Of a stretch of 64,000 nucleotides of DNA, positions 19,253-28,042 are shown one piece after another. The notes beneath the pieces were generated by a model that saw only the letters and a program-made list of their open reading frames with translations, had not been told where the DNA came from and did no database searches. The stretch is from the NCBI RefSeq assembly GCF_008692785.1, contig NZ_VXJV01000005.1, forward strand, positions 248,001-312,000, in the 5' to 3' direction. The stretch comes from Salmonella enterica subsp. diarizonae. GTDB taxonomy: Bacteria; Pseudomonadota; Gammaproteobacteria; Enterobacterales; Enterobacteriaceae. Position numbers and translations under genes: made by a program. Within the stretch, counting starts at the first letter, position 1, and every line of letters starts with the position of its first letter.

Positions 19253-22200
19253 CTACGGCTGTTGCTTCAGAGTTATCTCCTGCGGAATACCAAAATAGCT
19301 CGAGAACGTCAACTCCGTGGTACCTCCCGCGGTCCTGACGCTAACCTGCGGGTTCGGGGCGCTAGCCTGCCACTGACCGTTAAGCGTCACTGAAATAGGC
19401 ACCGGGGTTGCCGCCGTGGTTCGGGTCATGTTCAGGTCTGGTGTAACGCCGCTAACAATAAGTTCTTTGTCTCCCCGTGATTGGGTCATAATTATCGCGG
19501 GCTGAGGAATATTTTTCACCACGCCGTCGGCAGGTGTCACCGCACTAAATGCGGTATAACCGATGGTTTGGGTCACATTATCACGCACAATGTGTGCAAC
19601 ATTGTCTTTACGCAATACCTCATACGGTTTCTTGCCTGCGCGATAATCGTTAGCCAACTGTTGCATACTCCCGGGCGTGGCTTCAAGCACCATCAGGTAC
19701 TCATATTCAGCATCTTGTGGTTTCTTGCCGTGAGAGAGCCACGCCACGCTGATGTCAGCTTCCGTTGGTTTACGGGTTTTATTATTCGCCGAGACCTGAT
19801 GCTGACGGCGTACTTCTCCTTTCGCGCCGGCCGTTAATAAATAACCGGTACCATGACCGTCGATTAACCAATCACCTTCCCCAAGAGTACGCTGATACGG
19901 GAATGCGGTAATGCGTTCGCCGTTCACCCATAGAGCGTGCGCTTTATCCGTGATGCCGTGCTGGAAAAGCGTTGTTTCTGTTGGGTATTTAGTCGTACTG
20001 TTGCTAATATTACTGCCTAATAAGACCAGACGATTTTCCGTCTCTAACGCGGTTTTACGGGCAGTAAAGCTGCTATCAAATTTCGGCATTGATGGCGCAT
20101 CAAACTTAAAGGCGAACATACCATATTTACCCGCCAACGATGAATGACCGCTGAAAGGCTGATCGCCACGTAACATCAGCGTATGCGGGTTAGGGCTGTC
20201 CAGCTCGGCTAACGGTAAATGAATCGTGGTGGTCCCCGGATTGCGGTTCCAGTCCCAGCCGTCTTGTGTAAAACCTATCTCTTTCTGGCTACCATAAGGC
20301 AGAACCTGAACAGCACCATGACTTTGATAGCGGCCATAACGGTTATCGGCATAGTAAATCTCTGAAGACCAAACATTGCTGTTGTAGGCTTTCAGGGTCA
20401 CCATTTTGTCGCTAAAACGATGAATTCCGAACGCGCCGCCGTTAAAGGTCCAGTTACCCTGAGGTAAAGAAGCGGGCTTAATTGTCTGACCAAAGAGCGC
20501 TTCGCTTTCGCTCTCTGGCGTTCTGGTAATTTGCAGATAGATGGCGGCCAGATCTTTATCCACTTTTTCGCCGGTTTGCGGATTGCCGGTCAGGGCCAAC
20601 CACCGGAACGAGTCCTGGAATAATTTCACGCTTGATGAATTGAACGGGTGACGACCCGCGAGCCCCATTGAGGTCGCCGGGTTGCTGTAAATCCATGCTG
20701 AAACCATCGCTTTTTTCAGCGCAGCACGTCCTTCTTTGCTGACCTCAAACGGCGAGCCTTGCAGCATGTAAACCAGCTGGCTGGCATTTTTAAAAGCCGG
20801 GAATGAGTAACCTGGATAGTTGCCTTCGTGACGCCATGCCGTACCGTCAGGACGTAGGCCATCTTGTGCGCCGGGTGGGATTTGCGACAGCGCCACGTTG
20901 ATATACTCACCAAAACGTTTTAATAATGCAATACGTTTTGCCGGATCGGGCTCAAGCATCAGCAGTGCTAAGTGCTGACGCGAAAGTGTATTAAAATAGT
21001 CCAGATCCGAACTCTCGGGCCCCGGTTGCATGTCAAAGTTAGCTTTGAATTCCCGTGAATACCACAGCAGGGCATCAGCGACCTGCTGACGTAACTGATG
21101 TTTTTCCAGTTCATCGCTCATCATCATCGCCGAGATATACCACCAACGAGAACTGTATCCCCAGTGGTGGGTCGTAACCAGCGCGCTGCCGTCAACGAAT
21201 CCCTGATCCAATAAATGTTGGGTCATCAGTATATACATGTCGACCAGTTCCTGACGCTGCGCAGGCACAGTACTGATCTGATAGGCACGGCTGATATTAA
21301 ACATCAGCGTGGCATAATCAGCGAGATAAACATAATCGTCAAAACGCTGTTTGTCGACGGCGCTCATAAATTCAGGTTGATACAATACCTTCTGTTTATC
21401 TGTAATTATATGCCACCCGGACAATTTACCCTCTGCGTTACGTTTAATACGTAATGCTGCAAATTCACTGCGTAATTTTTCGTAATTATCGACAATGACC
21501 AGTCCACTCTCGTCGATTTTCCCTTGGATAAATACGCGTACCAGGGCATCGCGAATGCCCTCAGTAGCGGCTAACTCACTTGCCGTTGGGGTCGGTAATT
21601 TTTTAGGTAGCCGGAAATCAATTTCTGGAATGTGAAGCCGCGTTTTTACCTGGTCATCAGACCATTGATAGCGAGCGTCATCGATAGACAACATGATACG
21701 GTCGATATAAAAAGTGCCGGAGGGCGCTTTAAGCGGCGCTTTAAAGCGAATGTCATCCATATCACTTTTTGCCCCACTGGCAATGGTATTGCGGGCGCCG
21801 CTCTCACCGGCTTCGTTTTCGCTGATGCCCAAGCCTTCAATTTCGCGTCCTTCAAGATCGTTTTGCAGTGAAACGCCGATTGCGCGCCAGCCGCTAAAGT
21901 TCATTTTGACTTTAATGCCGGTATCAGGTGAGCCAGAAGGTCCCAGGCCGCGGCCAAGATCAACAATCATGTAATCGTCAACCGGACTTTCGTTATAAAT
22001 CCAAAACGAGAGCACTTGCGTGGCTTTACGACCCCATATCTTAGACGCAACAGAGTCGGGTACTTGTTTGATAGGGTGATGAATCGTCACGGTACTGCCC
22101 GCCTGCCAGTCCCATTTAAGCGATTTATTGCCCATGATATAGCGCTCAGGACTCAACGACAGTGTTGAATCTTTACTTGCGGAGACAAAATCAGGGATGC

Positions 22201-22366
22201 TATTGCCGTCAAAATCAATAATCGACGCCTGCATCAGCATTTTTTTATTGATTTCATTATTTGTACTTTTAGCGTTATTCACTGATGGATGTGATGTACA
22301 GGCGGCTGCTCCCAGCAAGGTTGCGACGGTGAGGGCTATAAGTTTAAATCTGAAAGGTGTATACAT
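19253..22366 (-). CDS. Chondroitinase ABC-like polysaccharide lyase (family PL8), probable surface lipoprotein
   Basis: A 1037-residue exported enzyme matching Proteus vulgaris chondroitinase ABC along its length from memory. N-terminal signal peptide ends at Cys23 (GAAACTS), giving a likely lipoprotein. Then come a galactose-binding-like lyase N-domain (about 45-240), an alpha-helical catalytic domain (about 260-620) and the beta super-sandwich (about 630-1035). All catalytic residues are present: His513 and Tyr520 in WRHEGNYPGYSF, Arg572 in LAGRHPFNS and Glu669 in NVWSSEIY, equivalent to His501, Tyr508, Arg560 and Glu653 of the Proteus enzyme. Such enzymes cleave chondroitin and dermatan sulfate, often hyaluronan, by beta-elimination. 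Last gene of the porin-autotransporter-lyase set. Confidence 0.9.
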   Translation of the reverse strand: MYTPFRFKLIALTVATLLGAAACTSHPSVNNAKSTNNEINKKMLMQASIIDFDGNSIPDFVSASKDSTLSLSPERYIMGNKSLKWDWQAGSTVTIHHPIKQVPDSVASKIWGRKATQVLSFWIYNESPVDDYMIVDLGRGLGPSGSPDTGIKVKMNFSGWRAIGVSLQNDLEGREIEGLGISENEAGESGARNTIASGAKSDMDDIRFKAPLKAPSGTFYIDRIMLSIDDARYQWSDDQVKTRLHIPEIDFRLPKKLPTPTASELAATEGIRDALVRVFIQGKIDESGLVIVDNYEKLRSEFAALRIKRNAEGKLSGWHIITDKQKVLYQPEFMSAVDKQRFDDYVYLADYATLMFNISRAYQISTVPAQRQELVDMYILMTQHLLDQGFVDGSALVTTHHWGYSSRWWYISAMMMSDELEKHQLRQQVADALLWYSREFKANFDMQPGPESSDLDYFNTLSRQHLALLMLEPDPAKRIALLKRFGEYINVALSQIPPGAQDGLRPDGTAWRHEGNYPGYSFPAFKNASQLVYMLQGSPFEVSKEGRAALKKAMVSAWIYSNPATSMGLAGRHPFNSSSVKLFQDSFRWLALTGNPQTGEKVDKDLAAIYLQITRTPESESEALFGQTIKPASLPQGNWTFNGGAFGIHRFSDKMVTLKAYNSNVWSSEIYYADNRYGRYQSHGAVQVLPYGSQKEIGFTQDGWDWNRNPGTTTIHLPLAELDSPNPHTLMLRGDQPFSGHSSLAGKYGMFAFKFDAPSMPKFDSSFTARKTALETENRLVLLGSNISNSTTKYPTETTLFQHGITDKAHALWVNGERITAFPYQRTLGEGDWLIDGHGTGYLLTAGAKGEVRRQHQVSANNKTRKPTEADISVAWLSHGKKPQDAEYEYLMVLEATPGSMQQLANDYRAGKKPYEVLRKDNVAHIVRDNVTQTIGYTAFSAVTPADGVVKNIPQPAIIMTQSRGDKELIVSGVTPDLNMTRTTAATPVPISVTLNGQWQASAPNPQVSVRTAGGTTELTFSSYFGIPQEITLKQQP

Positions 22367-22487
22367 AATCTTCGCTACTCAATAAAAGGATGCAACAGAG
22401 AAATGAAGAGAGGCGATACCCATCGGGATACAGGTCATGCTGTATCCCGATGCGTTATACCTACAAAAGAGTTCTGGCGACTTGCAC

Positions 22488-24716
22488 TTAAAAGTATTTA
22501 GAAACGCTCAGACCTATATATCCTTCGTTATAACCATCACGTTTGTAGTAATTCAAATTACCGTCCAGGATAATATTATTTTTTAGCGTTAAAGAAGATT
22601 TCAGTGTGGCTTCAAAAATATCATTACCGATGCTATCGCCGGTGATAGTGAAACGGCCTTTGCCTTTACCCTGATCCATCACTAAACCCGCAGTTTCGGT
22701 TATGACTTCTGAATCATTTAAATCACGGTATCCCATTAAGGAGAGTGATGGGGTAAATTTACCAAACGCCAAATCGTAGGTATTGAAGGCGGTAAAACCG
22801 GCACCCAGGTGTTTCACTGAATAAGACTGCCGATCTACTTCCAGACTGGCTGGTGAACCGCTTTCGGCATAATCTTCCACCCGGAACCACTGATAGTTAT
22901 ATTCTACTCGCGGCTGTAATTTAACGATATCAAGGTCAAATGTTATACCGGCGCTGGCCTGATAACCCATCTGCAAGCTGTTATAGTCGGCTTCAGCCCT
23001 GGTATTTCCCTGATAACCATTTAAGGAACCAATATTACGGGTGCTGCTATTTTTATTATAGCCCATATTAATGTTACCGTTAATAAAATAGCGGTCGTTG
23101 AACCAACCAGTATAGGCCATAGCTTCATAGCTATTTACATCTTTTGTATTACCATAACCATTTATATTTATATGGCTGTTTTGATAACCGAAAGCGACAC
23201 CGAATAAAGCTTCATCTCTGAAGCGGCGATCCATACCAATATTTATGCCATAAGCATTAGTTTGATAACCGAAAATATCAGCCTCATTGCCCTGGCGTCC
23301 ATGCGTATACAGAGTTTGCGCCCAGAAATTCCACGGCGTTGCGGTCTCCTGATTGCGTAAATAGAAGCTACGGTTATTTGCCTGATCACGCATCTTATCG
23401 ACCACACGCAGGGCGGCGCGGACCTCACTGCCTTCAGCATTCGGGGTTAATTGTTCAACTAACCGGGCAATACCATTGCTGCCGCTGTCAACAACAGATG
23501 AATTCGCACCGTCGTCGCCTGTATTACTGTTACCCGCTGAGGTTAACAGTGCCAGGAGTTCACCGCTTCGTACGGACTGAGTTTTGTTGTATTCGGACAG
23601 TGCATAGTTAACGATATAACTTGCTGCCTGGAGCCTTTGCTCACTTATGCCACCTTGTTTAGCGATGTTGACAAAATTATCACCGCCTTCGTAGTTCACC
23701 CCGTAGCGTACCACCAGTTGATTGCCTTGAATGCCACCATTGACAACCGGATCGGTGGTGGTTATCCAGGAGTCGATTTGTTTTAGCAATGGCGAAAGAT
23801 CGCTAACCGCGTTTACGCCACCTTGTCCGACCTCAACAGTACCACTCATTCCCCCATTTGATTGAATGAGGATGATATCCTTATTGACGATATCGTTGAT
23901 GTTACTCCCTACATAAGAGAATAATGCCTTACTTCCTGTATTAAATACGGTCTTGCCTTCAATCAATAATAGAGGTGTGTTTAAATTAGCGGAGTTACCA
24001 ATCTTAAAATCCAAAATCGCATTTTTTTTATTATTAAAATCACCACTCCAGAAAATGGTCCTGTCTTTAGCAATGATGCTTAGATTCCCCCAGTTATCTA
24101 TTTTCTCAACCCCGGAAATAGTATAACCATCAAATAACCCTTGCTGTGCTCCGCCCTGGTAAGCAAAGTTAATCTTATTTCCTTCCAGACCATTGCCTAC
24201 AATATTCCCGTAGACGTTACCGTTGACATCTATTCTCAGAGCTGTCTTTGCTCCTGAGAAGTCAATGGCATTTTCTTTACCTTTAACCGTCGACCCATCT
24301 TTTATTGATATACCTATATTAGGAACGGCCGGTTGTTTAAATGAACCGTCAATTTTAATTGCTGTGCCATTTTCACTGATAATATTAATCCCTTTTTCAA
24401 GGTTAATATTATTATTAAAAAACGTATTACCATCGGCGTAGATAGCGTACGCATTTTCTCCGCTAACAGTAATGTTTTTACGGATATACTGGGCGACAAA
24501 TGGCGTGTTGCCAGTATAGGTCAGAGCATTACCTTCGGCAACGTATAAGTCTGACGTTAAGGTCACGGCTTTACCATCGGAGGCAATTATTGCATCACAA
24601 GTACTGCCCGCAGGTGTATAAGGTGGACAAACACTCGCAGCTGTATTAAATGCAGTTGATAGTAAAATAGTGGATATACTGACCGCGAGAATTTTTGCCC
24701 TAAAATTTTTAGACAT
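22488..24716 (-). CDS. Autotransporter outer-membrane beta-barrel protein of the lyase island
   Basis: A 742-residue type V secreted protein. The start MSKNFRAKIL has a good Shine-Dalgarno (ggaaggtg); an ATG five codons earlier is less well placed. Signal peptide ends near NTAAS. The passenger (about 30-440) has short beta-helix-like repeats rich in Asn and Gly (ITVSGENAYAIYADG, INIISENGTAIKID) and no recognisable protease or esterase motif. The autotransporter barrel follows (about 470-742), ending with aromatic SVSKYF. Function unknown; between the porin and lyase genes it could be an adhesin or a display partner for the lyase. Confidence 0.85.
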   Translation of the reverse strand: MSKNFRAKILAVSISTILLSTAFNTAASVCPPYTPAGSTCDAIIASDGKAVTLTSDLYVAEGNALTYTGNTPFVAQYIRKNITVSGENAYAIYADGNTFFNNNINLEKGINIISENGTAIKIDGSFKQPAVPNIGISIKDGSTVKGKENAIDFSGAKTALRIDVNGNVYGNIVGNGLEGNKINFAYQGGAQQGLFDGYTISGVEKIDNWGNLSIIAKDRTIFWSGDFNNKKNAILDFKIGNSANLNTPLLLIEGKTVFNTGSKALFSYVGSNINDIVNKDIILIQSNGGMSGTVEVGQGGVNAVSDLSPLLKQIDSWITTTDPVVNGGIQGNQLVVRYGVNYEGGDNFVNIAKQGGISEQRLQAASYIVNYALSEYNKTQSVRSGELLALLTSAGNSNTGDDGANSSVVDSGSNGIARLVEQLTPNAEGSEVRAALRVVDKMRDQANNRSFYLRNQETATPWNFWAQTLYTHGRQGNEADIFGYQTNAYGINIGMDRRFRDEALFGVAFGYQNSHININGYGNTKDVNSYEAMAYTGWFNDRYFINGNINMGYNKNSSTRNIGSLNGYQGNTRAEADYNSLQMGYQASAGITFDLDIVKLQPRVEYNYQWFRVEDYAESGSPASLEVDRQSYSVKHLGAGFTAFNTYDLAFGKFTPSLSLMGYRDLNDSEVITETAGLVMDQGKGKGRFTITGDSIGNDIFEATLKSSLTLKNNIILDGNLNYYKRDGYNEGYIGLSVSKYF

Positions 24717-24818
24717 AATAACACCTTCCATTTCTCAGGAATGAATCTAATACTGTATTGAAACCCGGAATTATTTAATGCTGGATTTTACGTTTCTATG
24801 CCAGGCATAAGTAAATAT

Positions 24819-25748
24819 TCAGAATGTTGCGCGTACACCAACTTTCATATATTTAGATGAAGAGTCTTCTTTACCCATGGTATAGCCTTTTTTATATTTA
24901 ACATCTTCAATATAGTATTCTGCCTGAAGTCGGAAGCTATCGGATAAAGGGTAAGCCATTTGCAGGGCTAAACGGTTAACTTTACTTTTTGTTTTGGTTT
25001 CACTGTATGCCGCGCTTTCGTACCATCCGGACGTTTCACCATAATTAAGGGCATAGCGAACATATGGGGTGAGCACCAGACCAATTGGCGTATTCCAGTT
25101 AAAATAGAAACGCATTTGCTGGTTTCTTGAGTTATCGGTCAATCCCCAGGTATCGCCTTTGTCACTGCGTTTACCAGCATTAAAATAGTTCAACGTCATC
25201 ATGGTATTAGCACTCGACTTGAAACGTACGCCTGGTTCAATTTCCCAGGTTAAGCGATCTGCACGGCGTACAGATTGATTCGATGCCGTATTTACCTCTT
25301 CACGTTCAATACCCAGAATCACACTGCTCGCAAATGTAAAACGTTCAGATAACAGACGCTGGCCGGTCAAATGTGCGGTATAAAAATCAATGGTAGTTCG
25401 ATTGCCGTTATCGTAAGTGGTTAAATCTTCACGAATACGAAAGCTCGGTTGGATCCAACCCTCGTCAAAACGGAAACGATAGCCGACCATAGCCTCAGCA
25501 CGTTGATAGCGCTGGCGGGAGTCGTGGAATTGTTTACGAAAACCTAAATCATAGTACCAGTTAGAACCGTCAGGATTAAGGTTCATATCCAGGCGCGGAC
25601 CACTGTAATCATATGGTGTACCGTAATCTCCCGTCACCCAACTCAGTGTTGCATTCACTTTCGCAGCGTGAACGCAGACGGGCAGAAGTGTAGCAATGAT
25701 CCCCAGACAGACTGCTGTTCCAGAAGTAACTAACAACTTCGCTTTCAT
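24819..25748 (-). CDS. KdgM-family oligosaccharide porin
   Basis: A 309-residue outer-membrane porin with signal peptide (cleavage near VHAAK), alternating amphipathic strands throughout and terminal phenylalanine (VRATF). The start of the mature protein, ATLSWVTGDYGTPYDYSG, and the WYYDLGFRKQF segment match the KdgM/OmpL family, whose members pass acidic oligosaccharides such as oligogalacturonates. Here the likely cargo is unsaturated glycosaminoglycan fragments made by the nearby lyase. It is the first gene of the three minus-strand island genes, spaced about 100 bases from the autotransporter. Confidence 0.85.
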   Translation of the reverse strand: MKAKLLVTSGTAVCLGIIATLLPVCVHAAKVNATLSWVTGDYGTPYDYSGPRLDMNLNPDGSNWYYDLGFRKQFHDSRQRYQRAEAMVGYRFRFDEGWIQPSFRIREDLTTYDNGNRTTIDFYTAHLTGQRLLSERFTFASSVILGIEREEVNTASNQSVRRADRLTWEIEPGVRFKSSANTMMTLNYFNAGKRSDKGDTWGLTDNSRNQQMRFYFNWNTPIGLVLTPYVRYALNYGETSGWYESAAYSETKTKSKVNRLALQMAYPLSDSFRLQAEYYIEDVKYKKGYTMGKEDSSSKYMKVGVRATF

Positions 25749-26127
25749 AATGATATCTAACCCTTGTAATTATAGAAATACGCTACATTGCAGGATTTAT
25801 AGGGAGGTTTCCTGCATCTGTAGATCCACTGCCGGAAAAATGTGGTCCGGACATCAGGTATGGGCAATGAGTGTTTGCTGGCTGCCAACTCGCAGATATA
25901 TTATCTTTTACATGCTTTCGTTTCCTTACGTTAGATCACAAAAAAACATATCGAAAGGATTTTTAAGCAATAAAAGACTTAAAAAGCGATAAAGAAGAAA
26001 ATCAAAAGGTATCGAAAGTTTTGTTTAAGTGTTATAGAAAATCACGCAGGCTTCATGTTTTTCTAAAATCACTCCGATCAGCCCGGAGCAGGGGATAGGG
26101 TGAGGCCTGCCGTCCATATCAGGCGTT
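25749..26127 (-). promoter_or_regulatory. Upstream region of the porin-autotransporter-lyase set
   Basis: About 380 bases without a gene, AT-rich between 25900 and 26030. It must hold the promoter for the porin gene. On the minus strand a TGTGATC half-site is present at 25934-25940 but its partner half is poor, so CRP control is not established. Confidence 0.4.
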
Positions 26128-26319
26128 TCAATAGGATACTAATGAAAAACGATAAGGCAGCCCCTGTAATCCCTCAATTAACAGCGTAAATTAATTATCG
26201 TGCGCTACCCGTATCCGCTGCGCTGGATCAAACTTGGCACGCCAGTTTCCTGTAAGCGTTATCTCTACTGACGATTGAAATCGTGTCGGCTCGCTGATGC
26301 CAAATAGCGTTTCTTTGTG
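26128..26319 (-). pseudogene. C-terminal remnant of a second PL8-like lyase
   Basis: The minus strand reads HKETLFGISEPTRFQSS, then VEITLTGNWRAKFDPAQ, reaches an in-frame TAA at 26191, and continues in the same frame as FTLLIEGLQGLPYRFSLVSY to TGA at 26128. The pattern matches the C-terminal strands of family-8 lyases (compare PISVTLNGQWQAS and LTFSSYFGIPQEITL of the intact enzyme). It is distinct in sequence, so it is not a copy of the intact gene. Truncated at the tRNA relic and interrupted, it is a pseudogene. Family assignment by eye only. Confidence 0.5.
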
Positions 26320-26323
26320 TCAG

Positions 26324-26358
26324 GTGGGGCGCAGGTTCGAATCCTGCAGGGCGCGTCA
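26324..26358 (+). repeat. Second partial argU copy (right attachment-site relic)
   Basis: About 35 bases match the argU T-arm and acceptor 3' end (gcaggttcgaatcctgcagg), ending gcgcgtca instead of gcgtgcca. With the copy at 18896 it brackets the lyase island in the same orientation. Confidence 0.85.
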
Positions 26359-26448
26359 TTTAACCTCTTCAAAATTAGGTTAATCTGTATGCTTCTGCGG
26401 CGGCGATGTTGCGCCATCCGCAGTACGTGACGTTAAATATACAAATAA

Positions 26449-26770
26449 CTAGTTGCGTCTAATCTGTTTATGGTGCTCCTCTGCCTGAATCTCATGGGCG
26501 AAAGAATGGGCATTATTCATCGATTGATGGACGACCATTGCTTTTTCATAGTCGTCCATTTCAGAAAAGGGGGCGCATTTTGTCGCTGCGCCACGGTTGC
26601 CGGGGCGCTGGTTTTCTGTATCTGAGCCATTTGCTGATGTGCGAAGGCGTCACCGTTATTCATCATTTCATGCGCCGTGGTGGATAACTGACGGGATTCC
26701 ATTTTCTCAGCGGCGTTTACGCCAGCCGAGATAAAAAAACGACAGCTAAAAGGGATGTAAACTTATTCAT
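26449..26770 (-). pseudogene. silE/pcoE-like periplasmic metal-binding protein, frameshifted
   Basis: Starting at 26770 the frame gives MNKFTSLLAVVF, then needs one extra base in a T7 run to continue as ISAGVNAAEKMESRQ and the repeat TTAHEMMNNGDAFAHQQMAQ. A second one-base shift in a C5 run restores SEMDDYEKAMVVHQSMNN plus AHSFAHEIQAEEHHKQIRRN and a stop. The paired H-x-MNN-x-AH repeats are those of the SilE/PcoE silver/copper-binding family. Two single-base homopolymer changes break it; decay or sequencing error are both possible. Confidence 0.7.
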
Positions 26771-26865
26771 CTTATTTCTCCGGTGTGGGTTAATAAGAGA
26801 AATAATAAAACAGTCGTTGGGTCTGGCGCGTGACGGAATAATGACGATAATGTCAGATTACTCTA

Positions 26866-26955
26866 CTGGTTAACGATCTTAAAAAAGCCATCGCTGAACA
26901 GGTACAGCTAAAACCCGGTACCAGCGTGGCGTTTTCCGGGCAGCTCAAACTGCAG
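26866..26955 (+). pseudogene. Fragment of a CusA/SilA-type RND metal efflux pump
   Basis: Translation gives [18 protein letters not shown] then TSVAFSGQ, matching the CusA segment before transmembrane helix 4 (VVHDLQKAIAEKVQLKPG as I recall it), then loses similarity. Only about 30 codons survive. E. coli carries the complete cus locus immediately before pheP, so this is the relic of that locus at its ancestral address. Confidence 0.7.
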
Positions 26956-26972
26956 GCGGGTTCGGCGTACGT

Positions 26973-27827
26973 TTATCGTCCGAGCGTGTTGGCCCGTTTG
27001 CGGTACTCGCCTGGCGTACAACTGAATTCGCGGACAAAAGCTTTGTGAAAAGAAGATTCGCTCGCATAACCTACCGACTCGGCAATCACCATCACCGGCA
27101 GCGCTTCACGTGACAGGGTTTGGGCGGCAATTTGTAGGCGCAGCGTCGTTAACACGGCTAAAGGCGTCGTAGCGGACACGTCGCGAAATAGCTGGGCGAA
27201 GCTCGCCCGCGACATGTGTACCCGTTGCGCCAGCGTTTCGACCGTCCAGGGATGTGCCGGTGTTTCCAGCATGTGAATAATCACGCGGCCCAGTCGGGGA
27301 TGCAGTAATAAATTGAGCACGTTTTTCGCCGTGCCAGCCTGCGACAACCAGTCGCGAACAGCGAGGGTAAACAGAGTGGCGCACTGCTGACTGCATAAGA
27401 CGTCAGCGCCGGGTAAATGGCGTTCTGACTCCTGCTGTAACAGCAAAATGGCGGCGTTAAACCAGATACTGGCGGGGCTATGCGGCGGCGGGGCAAGACA
27501 TAACACTTCCGGCAACGCGGTAAGAAAATAACGTGACGTCGTGTGCAGGCGTAGACTACCGCACACGATATGTGTCGGTGCTTCGCCAGACTGGCGCAAA
27601 CGGTGGGCGGAGTTTTGCGGCAGAATCACCACCCTTCCCGGCGTAAGCGTCATGGCGTCGCCGGTAGGCATTTCCAGTTGCGCTTCGCCCTGCGTAACGG
27701 TATGCCAACGAATCACCGATAGCTCGCCAGCGGCGTGCGGCAACTGCCAGTCGCCGCCTAACGGGCAATTCTTGTCGATTGAGCCTTGAGGGTCGTTAAG
27801 CATCAATAGCCGACTAAGCGCGTCCAT
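26973..27827 (-). CDS. rclR: Reactive-chlorine-sensing AraC-family activator RclR
   Basis: A 284-residue AraC-type activator, the E. coli length when started at [10 protein letters not shown]. The redox-sensing cysteines of E. coli RclR are both present: Cys21 (DKNC) and Cys89 (HIVCG). The N-terminal cupin region spans about 1-170, and the C-terminal double helix-turn-helix ends with the PGEYRKR signature. HOCl oxidation activates it to induce the divergent rclA. Its 3' end abuts the cusA fragment, marking an insertion or deletion junction. Confidence 0.95.
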   Translation of the reverse strand: MDALSRLLMLNDPQGSIDKNCPLGGDWQLPHAAGELSVIRWHTVTQGEAQLEMPTGDAMTLTPGRVVILPQNSAHRLRQSGEAPTHIVCGSLRLHTTSRYFLTALPEVLCLAPPPHSPASIWFNAAILLLQQESERHLPGADVLCSQQCATLFTLAVRDWLSQAGTAKNVLNLLLHPRLGRVIIHMLETPAHPWTVETLAQRVHMSRASFAQLFRDVSATTPLAVLTTLRLQIAAQTLSREALPVMVIAESVGYASESSFHKAFVREFSCTPGEYRKRANTLGR

Positions 27828-28042
27828 ATAGACTCCAGAACAGATTGTTGTTAAAAAATAGGGATAACTATTTCTGTCTATCGTCACTATATTTCGGACT
27901 TAATATCATTTCTACCCTTGTTTTCGCCAAACGCTAATTTAGACGATAAGACAAAAAATGGCGCGTTGCGAATAACTCTGTTTTTTCTGACGTTACTTAT
28001 ACTAGGCCTGACAAACAGAGGGTGATTTGGCGGAGAAAGAAG

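Noticed and set aside
25934..25940. CRP half-site upstream of the porin
   Set aside because: TGTGA is present but the matching half at the right spacing is poor.
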